Origin: Bacteroidales bacterium
GTDB taxonomy: Bacteria > Bacteroidota > Bacteroidia > Bacteroidales > UBA932
Reading direction: 5' to 3'
NCBI GenBank assembly: GCA_017550525.1
Contig: JAFZOU010000119.1
Span: 1-47,589, forward strand
DNA: 47,589 bases
The notes under the pieces were generated by a model that was given only the letters and a program-made list of their open reading frames with translations, had not been told where the DNA came from and did not search any database. Of the stretch, positions 16,072 to 22,532 are shown in pieces. Each line of letters starts with the position of its first letter. Position 1 is the first letter of the stretch. The position numbers were made by a program, and so were the translations under genes.

Positions 16072-16079
16072 CAAAGATA
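16072..16079 (-). promoter_or_regulatory. -7 element TATCTTTG of the small ORF/fimbrillin operon
   Basis: Consensus box on the minus strand about 30 nt upstream of the 51-codon gene. No better box is seen between the two genes, so the lipoprotein mRNA probably starts here. Confidence 0.75.
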
Positions 16080-16164
16080 ATCTTTTTCCGGGAAAAATGA
16101 ATGAAACAGGGGGGCGTTTTGTCATGGCCGATATGATATATGTCGTGCCCGACTGCGTTGGCTG

Positions 16165-16234
16165 TCATGCCCGACTTGATTGGGCATCTGACGTTGTCAT
16201 TTCGAGCGGAGCGTAGCGAAGCCGAGAAATCTCA
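16165..16234 (+). repeat. Dispersed repeat R, copy 2
   Basis: Stem-loop TCATGCCCGACTTGATTGGGCA followed by the CATTTCGAGCGGAGCG...GAGAAATCTC block. It directly adjoins the promoter of small RNA A; the repeat-to-promoter junction (TTTATTATTGCCGATTCAG) is the same as at copy 3 and small RNA B. Confidence 0.85.
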
Positions 16235-16241
16235 ATTTATT

Positions 16242-16410
16242 ATTGCCGATTCAGAAAAAAGCATTACCTTTGTAATGAGAAATAAACCGCGTATTAGGAT
16301 GAGGTAATTCGCTAAGTGCAAAGTCCCCGCCTCGAGCCTCACCTTTGGTAAAAATCCCACGCGTTTTCTTGGGGCAAGAATAAAGGATGCTTTCGAAAGC
16401 ATCCTTTTTT
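16242..16410 (+). ncRNA. Small RNA A, convergent with toxin A
   Basis: Promoter TTG then exactly 19 nt then TACCTTTG (16265-16272); predicted start near 16278. The transcript of about 130 nt ends in a perfect 26-bp palindromic terminator (16382-16407) followed by T6. There is no convincing ORF. It shares GTAATTCGCTAA...TCGAGCC with small RNA C and AAAGTCCCCG...CTCACCTTTGGTAAA with small RNA B. The terminator abuts the stop codon of the convergent toxin-like gene, overlapping by 2 nt. Proposed antitoxin RNA. Confidence 0.7.
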
Positions 16411-16813
16411 ATTTTTTGATTGCTGTTATGCAATACTGAACCTTTTCATGATTGCCTCGACGCACACCAATGGTCATCTTTACTAAGCCGATGCTATGGC
16501 AATCATAATGCATAACAATCATTTTATCAAATGGCTTTTGATTACCATTGTTTTTTGCCGGAACCTCGCCAACCTTAATTGCATTTTCTAAGATCTCATC
16601 AAGAAGAAGTACAGCTAGAGTCGAATTATATGTTCTTGAAGCATGAGTGCATGTTTCTGTAATAGATACGAAACGAATATTTATATACTCGTTTAATGAA
16701 TGATTGAAACAACTACGAGATGGATTTGCTATTTTCCATTCTCTGTAGAAGTTCGATATTACTCTTCGTCTAATACGAATGTCTTGTGGGCTATCTCCTG
16801 TAGGAATATCCAT
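16409..16813 (-). CDS. Toxin-like protein A (possible BECR/RelE-fold RNase)
   Basis: A 134-residue AT-rich gene homologous along its length to 25457-25927. Conserved features include MDIPTGDSPQDIR, FNHSLNEYINI, SITETCTHASRTYNSTLAVL with a His and Ser/Thr pair, LDEILENAI, NQKPFDKM and VQYCITAIKK. The pattern resembles the LPD3/phage BECR (Barnase-EndoU-ColicinE5-RelE) group, but I cannot confirm it. No signal peptide. Its 3' end meets small RNA A. A third, beheaded copy lies at 17264-17341. A conserved leader element (16979-16886) upstream may drive it. Toxin function is inference. Confidence 0.65.
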   Translation of the reverse strand: MDIPTGDSPQDIRIRRRVISNFYREWKIANPSRSCFNHSLNEYINIRFVSITETCTHASRTYNSTLAVLLLDEILENAIKVGEVPAKNNGNQKPFDKMIVMHYDCHSIGLVKMTIGVRRGNHEKVQYCITAIKK

Positions 16814-16885
16814 AGGTCAATGACAAATGAGAGAGGCACCATATTCAGTATGCCTTAAGCAGATTAAAAACAATAGTCTTTTTGT

Positions 16886-16979
16886 GAAGGGAGCTGCTTC
16901 CAAGACACGGAAGACTTACCATACTCCTTATTTCATTCCCGGCCGATTCCGACGACCCAGTCTTTCCAAAACAAATATA
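16886..16979 (-). other. Conserved 94-bp transcribed element, copy 2
   Basis: Near copy of 12074-11982, again starting with TATATTTG on the minus strand and including AAGGAGTATGGTAAGTC and the CTTCC hairpin. It lies 73 bp upstream of toxin A in the same direction, so it could be its promoter and leader. Confidence 0.5.
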
Positions 16980-17020
16980 ACATTATTTTCGTTATGCCCG
17001 GTCATACCAGCCCTAATTTC

Positions 17021-17082
17021 CGTCATGCCCGACCTGATCGGGCATCTCTTTTGTCATTTCGAGCGGAGCCGAGAAATCTCAC
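17021..17082 (+). repeat. Dispersed repeat R, copy 3
   Basis: TCATGCCCGACCTGATCGGGCA stem-loop plus CATTTCGAGCGGAGCCGAGAAATCTC, immediately followed by the promoter of small RNA B. Confidence 0.85.
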
Positions 17083-17089
17083 TTTATTA

Positions 17090-17265
17090 TTGCCGATTCA
17101 GAAAAAAGCATTACCTTTGCAATGGTCTGATAAGACGCAGTTTTCAGGGCTAATAAGCCATTATACAAAAGTCCTCGTTTGGGCGGGGCTCACCTTTAGG
17201 TAAACTGGAGCTGTGCAAGACTGAGGCAAAGATCCAAGGCACATCAGAAATGATGTGCCTTTTCT
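17090..17265 (+). ncRNA. Small RNA B, toxin lost
   Basis: Promoter TTG, 19 nt, TACCTTTG (17112-17119), identical to that of small RNA A. Predicted transcript from about 17125 to a terminator with an 11-bp perfect stem AAGGCACATCA and GAAA loop (17236-17261). AAAAGTCCTCG...GCTCACCTTTAGGTAAA matches small RNA A. It converges on a 25-codon remnant of a toxin A homologue. Confidence 0.68.
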
Positions 17266-17341
17266 ATTCTACTTCCAAGGATGTTATACAATACTGAATT
17301 TTCAGAAGAGTTTTATGCTTAACTCCTACTAGAAGCTTCAC
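17264..17341 (-). pseudogene. C-terminal remnant of a toxin A homologue
   Basis: Read on the minus strand, 25 codons ending TAG give VKLLVGVKHKTLL and IQYCITSLEVE. This aligns with VKMTIGVRRGNHEKVQYCITAIKK at the end of toxin A. Everything upstream has been replaced by dispersed repeat R copy 4. The surviving part is exactly the end facing small RNA B. Confidence 0.75.
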
Positions 17342-17342
17342 T

Positions 17343-17400
17343 AGCCCGACTTGATCGGGCATCTGACGTTGTCATTTCGAGCGCAGTCGAGAAATCTCAA
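17343..17400 (+). repeat. Dispersed repeat R, copy 4
   Basis: AGCCCGACTTGATCGGGCAT stem-loop plus CATTTCGAGCGCAGTCGAGAAATCTC. It abuts the point where the toxin remnant ends, so the repeat may mark the deletion junction. Confidence 0.8.
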
Positions 17401-17420
17401 TAAAAAGCCGATAGGTTAAG

Positions 17421-17509
17421 GGGCAGCTGGTTACCGGTTTCCCCGGGTTTAAATGCCCTTTTGGCATGTGGCAACCGCAAAAACGCCATTTTTAGGTAAT
17501 CAGCTGCCC
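17421..17509. repeat. Inverted repeat upstream of nuclease-helicase 2
   Basis: GGGCAGCTGGTTACC (17421-17435) is mirrored by GGTAATCAGCTGCCC (17495-17509) with one mismatch. The 59-bp interior holds a further ATGCC/GGCAT hairpin. It ends 6 bp before the conserved promoter block, so it could be a regulatory or mobile palindrome. Confidence 0.7.
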
Positions 17510-17515
17510 AAAGCA

Positions 17516-17554
17516 CGCAGTTTTCCACAAGATTATTCTTATATTTGTGAGAGC
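17516..17554 (+). promoter_or_regulatory. Conserved promoter block of nuclease-helicase 2
   Basis: Near-identical copy of 12083-12121 (CGCAGTTTTCC through TATATTTG at 17540-17547 and GAGAGC). The ATG at 17569 follows 21 nt after the -7 box. Confidence 0.8.
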
Positions 17555-17568
17555 GATTTCCCAGTTTG

Positions 17569-19614
17569 ATGCAGCGGTTTTATTACAGCGCAACATGCAG
17601 TAGTTTTCTTTCTCAGGATGCAGAAGGCATTCTGGGCCGTCTGAGTGCATATAATGAGTTTGACCTTACTCAGGAGCAGCGTGACGCATGGCTGGAAGAA
17701 ATTGCCATAATGAAGGACACTCTGAAAGGTCTTGGGAAGTCTGGTCAGATAGTTTTTGAGTACACAATTCCGCGTCTTGGAAAGCGTGTAGACGTTGTCC
17801 TTCTTGTAGACGGGATTGTCTTTACAATTGAGTTCAAAGCAGGCGCTGACGAGTATCTTGTCAACGACAAAGAGCAGGTTTGGGACTATGCCCTGGATCT
17901 TAAGAATTTCCATGAGGAGAGCCGGAATCTTGTAATAGTCCCTATCCTTGTTGCAACTGAAGCAAAAGAGTACTCAAACAGTTTCCAGTGCCAGTATGAC
18001 GACAAAGTCTACAATCCTCTTTTCTCTAACTCCCAAACGCTCCTAGGCATTATCAAGGCCATCCTTGAGCATGAGCCGGAACATCCCTCAATTGAAACTC
18101 ACGAATGGCTCTACAGCCGTTATAATCCCACTCCTACAATTATCCAGGCAGCCTCTGCCCTCTATATGAATCACAGTGTAGAGGACATCACTAAGCATGA
18201 GGCCGATAAAGCCGGAATTGACACCTGCACGGCCTTTATTCTGGATGTGATTAAACGCTCTAAGGAAAACCATCAGAAGAGCATTTGCTTTGTCACAGGT
18301 GTCCCTGGCGCGGGTAAGACTCTTGTTGGCCTTAACGTTGCCATTCAGCAGGAGCAGGGTGACCTTGCTGTGTATCTTTCCGGAAATGGTCCGCTGGTGA
18401 AAGTGCTCACAGAGGCTCTGGCGCGAGATAAGGTGAAAAAGGAGAAGGATGCCGGCAATAAGTGCACAAAGACTGAGGCTGAACGTCAGGTGAGTCGGTT
18501 TATCCAGATAATCCACCGCTACCGTGATAATATGCTTGCAAAGCTCAAGCAGCCTATTCAGGGTAATGTCATTGAAATTGACCCCGCAAAGGTCTCTAAG
18601 GCTGCAAAAGCAACTGCCGCCGAGGTAGAGAATGTGGCTATTTTTGATGAGGCCCAGCGCATGTGGGATATGCGTCATCTTAGCGCCTGGCTTGCCCGAA
18701 AAAAGGGTCTGGCGGGTTTCCCTATGTCGGAAGGCGAATTCCTTATTTGGTCCTTGGATCAGCATAAGGACTGGGCAACAATAGTGTGTCTTGTTGGTGG
18801 AGGACAGGAAATTAATTCCGGCGAAGGTGGAATTGGTCTATGGATTCAGGCTTTGAACGAAACGTTCCCGGATTGGCAGGTGTATATATCGGACCGTCTC
18901 ACGGATAAGGAGTACGCGGAGGGGAATGTGGCTAAGCTTCTTTCTGGTAATCCTAATGTTCACATGGAGCGGAATCTGCATTTGGCGGTATCTCAGCGGT
19001 CTTATAGGGCAGAGACTTTGTCTTTGTTTGTGCACCAGTTCCTGGATTTGGATTTTGCCGGGGCGCGAGCTACTTATGCCGAGATTAAGGAGCGTTATCC
19101 TATTGTTCTTACCAGGGATTTGGATAGGGCTAAGGCGTGGCTGCGTTCTCATGCCAGAGGGTCTGAGCGGTACGGGATTCTGGTTTCTTCCAAGGCTTTC
19201 CGTCTGAAGCCGCTGGCGATTGATATTCGTTCTCAGGCCGATATTGTTCCGTGGTTCCTTAATCCTATCACGGATATACGGTCGTCGCTGTTTTTGGAGG
19301 ATGTGGCTACGGAGTTTGATATTCAGGGGCTTGAGTTGGACTGGACGTGTCTAGTGTGGGATGGGGATTTTAGGTATGATCCGGTGAAGCACTGCTGGCA
19401 GCATTTTAATTTCCGGAGTGATAGGTGGCAGAATATTAACCAGGCCGAGGGGCGGGCGTATCAGCTGAATGCGTATCGCGTGCTGCTTACTCGTGCGCGA
19501 CAGGGGATGGTGATTTGCGTTCCGGAAGGAAATGTGGCCGATGGTACCAGGCTGCCGGAGTTTTACGATTCTACTTACCGGTGCTTTAAGGAGCTGGGGG
19601 TGGAGGAGATATAG
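17569..19614 (+). CDS. DUF2075/Schlafen-3-like nuclease-helicase 2
   Basis: A 681-residue relative of the gene at 12134 with the same layout but low overall similarity. The N-terminal nuclease-like motif has RVDVVLLV with Asp75 and FTIEFKAG with Glu88 and Lys90. Walker A is GVPGAGKT (244-251) and Walker B AIFDEAQR (Asp360). LVGGGQEI (motif III-like), DIQGLELDW (motif V) and LLTRARQGM (motif VI) follow. A TTG at 17566 directly precedes the ATG; ATG 17569 is preferred. The shared promoter with the other paralogue suggests co-expression. Restriction of foreign DNA or RNA is plausible from the family; the target is unknown. Confidence 0.85.
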   Translation: MQRFYYSATCSSFLSQDAEGILGRLSAYNEFDLTQEQRDAWLEEIAIMKDTLKGLGKSGQIVFEYTIPRLGKRVDVVLLVDGIVFTIEFKAGADEYLVNDKEQVWDYALDLKNFHEESRNLVIVPILVATEAKEYSNSFQCQYDDKVYNPLFSNSQTLLGIIKAILEHEPEHPSIETHEWLYSRYNPTPTIIQAASALYMNHSVEDITKHEADKAGIDTCTAFILDVIKRSKENHQKSICFVTGVPGAGKTLVGLNVAIQQEQGDLAVYLSGNGPLVKVLTEALARDKVKKEKDAGNKCTKTEAERQVSRFIQIIHRYRDNMLAKLKQPIQGNVIEIDPAKVSKAAKATAAEVENVAIFDEAQRMWDMRHLSAWLARKKGLAGFPMSEGEFLIWSLDQHKDWATIVCLVGGGQEINSGEGGIGLWIQALNETFPDWQVYISDRLTDKEYAEGNVAKLLSGNPNVHMERNLHLAVSQRSYRAETLSLFVHQFLDLDFAGARATYAEIKERYPIVLTRDLDRAKAWLRSHARGSERYGILVSSKAFRLKPLAIDIRSQADIVPWFLNPITDIRSSLFLEDVATEFDIQGLELDWTCLVWDGDFRYDPVKHCWQHFNFRSDRWQNINQAEGRAYQLNAYRVLLTRARQGMVICVPEGNVADGTRLPEFYDSTYRCFKELGVEEI

Positions 19615-19621
19615 GGGAGTA

Positions 19622-19735
19622 TTTGGAAATTAAAGAGTTTGTAGTATAGTTGTAATGCGGAGAGAAATAACCGCTGAAACCAGTCTGCGAAACTGGGGAC
19701 CCCTAAGGACTAAGGATTTGCCTTAGTCCTTTTGC
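19622..19735 (+). ncRNA. Small RNA D, toxin lost
   Basis: TTTG (19622-19625), exactly 19 nt, then TATAGTTG (19645-19652). The transcript of about 78 nt begins near AATGCGGAGAG. It has hairpins GCGG/CCGC (19657-19674) and CCAGT/ACTGG (19680-19696) and terminator stem AAGGACTAAGG (19705-19731). Nearly identical to small RNA E up to the terminator, whose stem sequence differs on both sides yet still pairs. It starts 8 bp after nuclease-helicase 2 and overlaps a toxin remnant. Confidence 0.72.
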
Positions 19736-19766
19736 TTAAATTGCCATTGATATTAAAAGAGATTTC
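19710..19766 (-). pseudogene. C-terminal remnant of a toxin E homologue
   Basis: The minus strand reads EISFNINGNLSKRTKANP and stop. This aligns with the end of toxin E, FFFIDGNIYKKTKDNLGL. Only about 18 codons survive. The stop codon lies within the terminator stem of small RNA D, the same geometry as in module E. Confidence 0.65.
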
Positions 19767-19795
19767 TGTATTTTTGTATACTAAGTGTTATAGTA

Positions 19796-19893
19796 AATGG
19801 AAGATACTACCGCCACTTCCGCAACGGAAAACTATATCGTTTTGTGACCTATGCTACCATCGAGGCAATTAAGGAGGTGAGATTGGTTGGTTG
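19796..19893 (+). pseudogene. Truncated DUF1653 gene fragment
   Basis: Codons from 19805 give YYRHFRNGKLYRFVTYATIE, matching the start of the intact DUF1653 gene at 22254, then diverge and stop. The ATG at 19797 is out of frame by one base relative to the match. A TATTTTTG box (19769-19776) still precedes it. Confidence 0.75.
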
Positions 19894-19920
19894 ATTGATA
19901 ATCTAAGTTAAAGAATCATT

Positions 19921-21000
19921 ATGGAAAACGAAGATCTCCTTAATCAATACAACGAGGTCCGCGAATGCGAATACAAGGGTCGCCGATACCTAGCCCGCGA
20001 CAATGGGGCCATCTGCCGCCTTCCCAAAGAAGGAGGTCAGCCCAGCAAGCTAGATAATGTCTGGTGCTTCGGCACCAAGAATCCAGAAAACGGATACAAG
20101 ATTTTCACTGGCAATATCCGTGTCCATCAGGTTGTCTGCACGGCCTTTCATGGCCCAGAGCCCGAGCCCCATATGGTTGTGGACCACATTGATACCAACC
20201 GCTGTAATAATCGGCCGGTGAATCTCCGTTGGCTTACCAGGCTTGAGAATGTTCTCAATAACCCGGTTACCAGAAAAAAGATTATCTATCTTTGTGGTAG
20301 TATCGAGGCGTTCATTGAGAATCCGTCCATACTTCGTGCCAAGGCCATACCTCCTAACTTAACATGGATGCGCACAGTCACCAAGGAGGAGGCTGCTAAT
20401 TGTCTGAAACACGTTGAGCGCTGGGCTAAAGAAGATAATCCTAAACCCGCTATATCTACTGGCATTGGTCTTGACGAGTGGGTTTTTTCAGATGACGAAA
20501 TGGCTATGGCGGCAGAGTGGAACAAAAGTAATCCTAACTCCGGATACAAACCATATGCAGTTCAAAAGGCAGAAATTGAAGAAGCCAATCGCCGCTATAA
20601 TGAGGAGCAGAATGGCCTCAAAGACTCACTTACGCCTGGAGCAAAACAATTGAACTGGAAAACACTTGCCGAGTTTCCGCAGATACCACAAAAGATAACC
20701 GATACGCCACTGCAGGACTACCTAACACGTTTACCGAAGGGAGCCATATATACTAGGAACCAATGGAGTGAATCCCCGGTTTATGATGCTGCTATGGCAG
20801 AAGATGGAAGTCATCTGGCAGTAGTGACGAAGATCTCCAGTGTCACAAACTATGCTCTATCCGAGGTGTATTTCCAAGATGGATTCTTCGTCCATAAGAG
20901 CATCCGCACATTCTTCTCAGAAGATGGCGCACAGAAGTTTTTCACTGAATCATTGGGCCGTGAATGGACTGGCGGGCATGTGCTGGAGGACGATTGTTAA
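19921..21000 (+). CDS. HNH endonuclease-like protein
   Basis: A 359-residue protein. Residues about 60-115 hold an HNH nuclease module: RVHQVVCTAFHG, then VVDHIDTNRCNNRPVNLRWLT with His89, the Asn pair and NLRW typical of phage and mobile HNH proteins. The N-terminus (CEYKGRRYLARDNGAICRL) looks like the NUMOD4 segment often fused to HNH domains. The remaining 240 residues are not recognised. AT-richer than the resident genes. Single-gene unit with ATG 25 bp after the DUF1653 fragment. Function could be homing, restriction or phage-derived. Confidence 0.75.
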   Translation: MENEDLLNQYNEVRECEYKGRRYLARDNGAICRLPKEGGQPSKLDNVWCFGTKNPENGYKIFTGNIRVHQVVCTAFHGPEPEPHMVVDHIDTNRCNNRPVNLRWLTRLENVLNNPVTRKKIIYLCGSIEAFIENPSILRAKAIPPNLTWMRTVTKEEAANCLKHVERWAKEDNPKPAISTGIGLDEWVFSDDEMAMAAEWNKSNPNSGYKPYAVQKAEIEEANRRYNEEQNGLKDSLTPGAKQLNWKTLAEFPQIPQKITDTPLQDYLTRLPKGAIYTRNQWSESPVYDAAMAEDGSHLAVVTKISSVTNYALSEVYFQDGFFVHKSIRTFFSEDGAQKFFTESLGREWTGGHVLEDDC

Positions 21001-21050
21001 CTTCATTCTAGAAAAAGACATTATCTTTGTTGCTACAAAAGTCATTAGTT

Positions 21051-22106
21051 ATGAGAAAGTTGACGACAATCATATTGGCAATATTGCTGACAGTTTTTTC
21101 TGCCTATGCACAGCGCTCTGAGGGCACTGCGATGGCGAATCTTAATGGGCGTTCTCTTGTTGGGAACCTTCCCAGATTGACCACTTCTGCCGTTGTGGAA
21201 GGGACCGTCGTCTTAACTATTAAGGTAGATCAGTATGGTAATGTAACTGAAGCAATTGCAGGAGCAGAAGGGACATCTATTACCAACAACAGTGTCTGGA
21301 ATGCAGCCAGATCTGCTGCACTCCGCGCTCATTTTGACATTAAAGCAGATGCCCCGGCACTGCAGACAGGAACCATCACATTCACATTCGGAAGCGGGAC
21401 TAGTGTCAGACCAAGTATTGACTATGATTTAACTAGTCTCAAAGAGTTAGTCGAAAATAAACAATACGGAGAGTTTATCATACGGGCTTTGTTTTATGAT
21501 GACTACAGGGATCTTGTGTTCCTGGTTGAAGAAGATGATTATATTATCCCTATTCGTTTGTTAAAGAAAGATTTGGGCGCAGAAAAACGTTACCGTGATT
21601 TGAATATCCAACGAGGCGATACTCTGATCATAAAAGGGGTGTTAACCGAGATTTATGTAAACAGGGAAGAGTTTAAAGGGCTAACTGAGGCGACAATTAT
21701 AGAGGCTTTCAGATGTGAAAGAGATGATTCTTTATTAGAGGAGCCTAAAGAATATAGCATTGATTTTGCTTCGATCAAAAAAGATCAGAATACTGAGCCG
21801 TTCCAGTTGGTTGAAGAGAAACCCTCATTCAATGGCGGAGATGCTAACGAGTTCTCAAAGTGGGTCAACTCACACCTGAAGTATCCAAAGGAAGCAGATT
21901 GTGCCCAAGGACGTGTCACTGTTCAGTTTACAGTAGATATTGACGGTAGTGTCAAGAATGTTTCGGTGTTGCGTGGTGTTGAGCCCTCATTGGATGCAGA
22001 AGCCGTCCGTGTTGTATCCCGATCTCCTAAATGGAAGCCTGGAAAGAGTAAAGGCAAGCCAGTCCCTGTAAGATATACTTTCCCGGTCATTTTTCAGCCC
22101 AGGTAG
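21051..22106 (+). CDS. Exported protein with two TonB C-terminal-like domains
   Basis: A 351-residue exported protein (signal peptide MRKLTTIILAILLTVFSAYA). The last 100 residues match the TonB/energy-transducer C-terminal domain: FNGGDANEFSKWVNSHLKYP, GRVTVQFTVDIDGSVKNV, GVEPSLDAEAVRVVSRSPKW, PVRYTFPVIF. A weaker copy lies near the N-terminus (VVEGTVVLTIKVDQYGNVTE). The middle is unrecognised. There is no N-terminal membrane anchor typical of TonB itself, so it is more likely a periplasmic relative than an energiser. TATCTTTG at 21022-21029 rules out the earlier frame start at 21027. Confidence 0.78.
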   Translation: MRKLTTIILAILLTVFSAYAQRSEGTAMANLNGRSLVGNLPRLTTSAVVEGTVVLTIKVDQYGNVTEAIAGAEGTSITNNSVWNAARSAALRAHFDIKADAPALQTGTITFTFGSGTSVRPSIDYDLTSLKELVENKQYGEFIIRALFYDDYRDLVFLVEEDDYIIPIRLLKKDLGAEKRYRDLNIQRGDTLIIKGVLTEIYVNREEFKGLTEATIIEAFRCERDDSLLEEPKEYSIDFASIKKDQNTEPFQLVEEKPSFNGGDANEFSKWVNSHLKYPKEADCAQGRVTVQFTVDIDGSVKNVSVLRGVEPSLDAEAVRVVSRSPKWKPGKSKGKPVPVRYTFPVIFQPR

Positions 22107-22134
22107 GTCGCGAGTAGAGTATCTTCTGACAATG

Positions 22135-22200
22135 AGATTTCTCGACTACGCTTCGCTCCGCTCGAAATGACAAGATGCCCGATCAGGTCGGGCATGACGG
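22135..22200 (-). repeat. Dispersed repeat R, copy 5 (inverted)
   Basis: GAGATTTCTCGACTACGCTTCGC and CAGGTCGGGCATGAC read as the reverse complement of the other copies. It lies between the TonB-domain gene and the DUF1653 gene. Confidence 0.85.
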
Positions 22201-22253
22201 AATCGAATCGGCCTAAAAAATAAATCGGCCATAATATCGGCCCCCAAAAACCT

Positions 22254-22469
22254 ATGAACGAATACTACCGCCACTTCCGCAACGGAAAACTCTACCGCTT
22301 CGTGACCTTCGCCACCATCGAGGCCACGGGGGAGGAAGCCGTCGTCTACCAGGCAATGTACGGCGACCACCGCTACTGGATCCGCCCCCGCGCAAACTTC
22401 TTTGAAGAAGTTGAGTATGATGGAAAGATGGTGCCAAGGTTCCAGAAAGTGGAAAATGCGGGGGAGTGA
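22254..22469 (+). CDS. DUF1653 domain protein
   Basis: A 71-residue protein with the full DUF1653 pattern: YYRHFRNGKLYRF, ATGEEAVVYQAMYGDHRYWIRP, FFEEVEYDGKMVPRFQKV. These small SH3-like proteins are widespread; function unknown. GC-rich codon use fits the resident genome. An N-terminal fragment of a second copy survives at 19796-19893, 2.4 kb upstream, implying duplication followed by decay. Confidence 0.88.
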   Translation: MNEYYRHFRNGKLYRFVTFATIEATGEEAVVYQAMYGDHRYWIRPRANFFEEVEYDGKMVPRFQKVENAGE

Positions 22470-22532
22470 TTGAAATCCTTGCTTCTGAGCTAATTTTTTC
22501 GTAACTTTAAAAAACTATCCGACAGTTAAAGA

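Noticed and set aside
13999-22200. Insertion sequences behind the repeats
   Set aside because: No transposase frame or IS terminal repeats with target duplications could be seen in the island.
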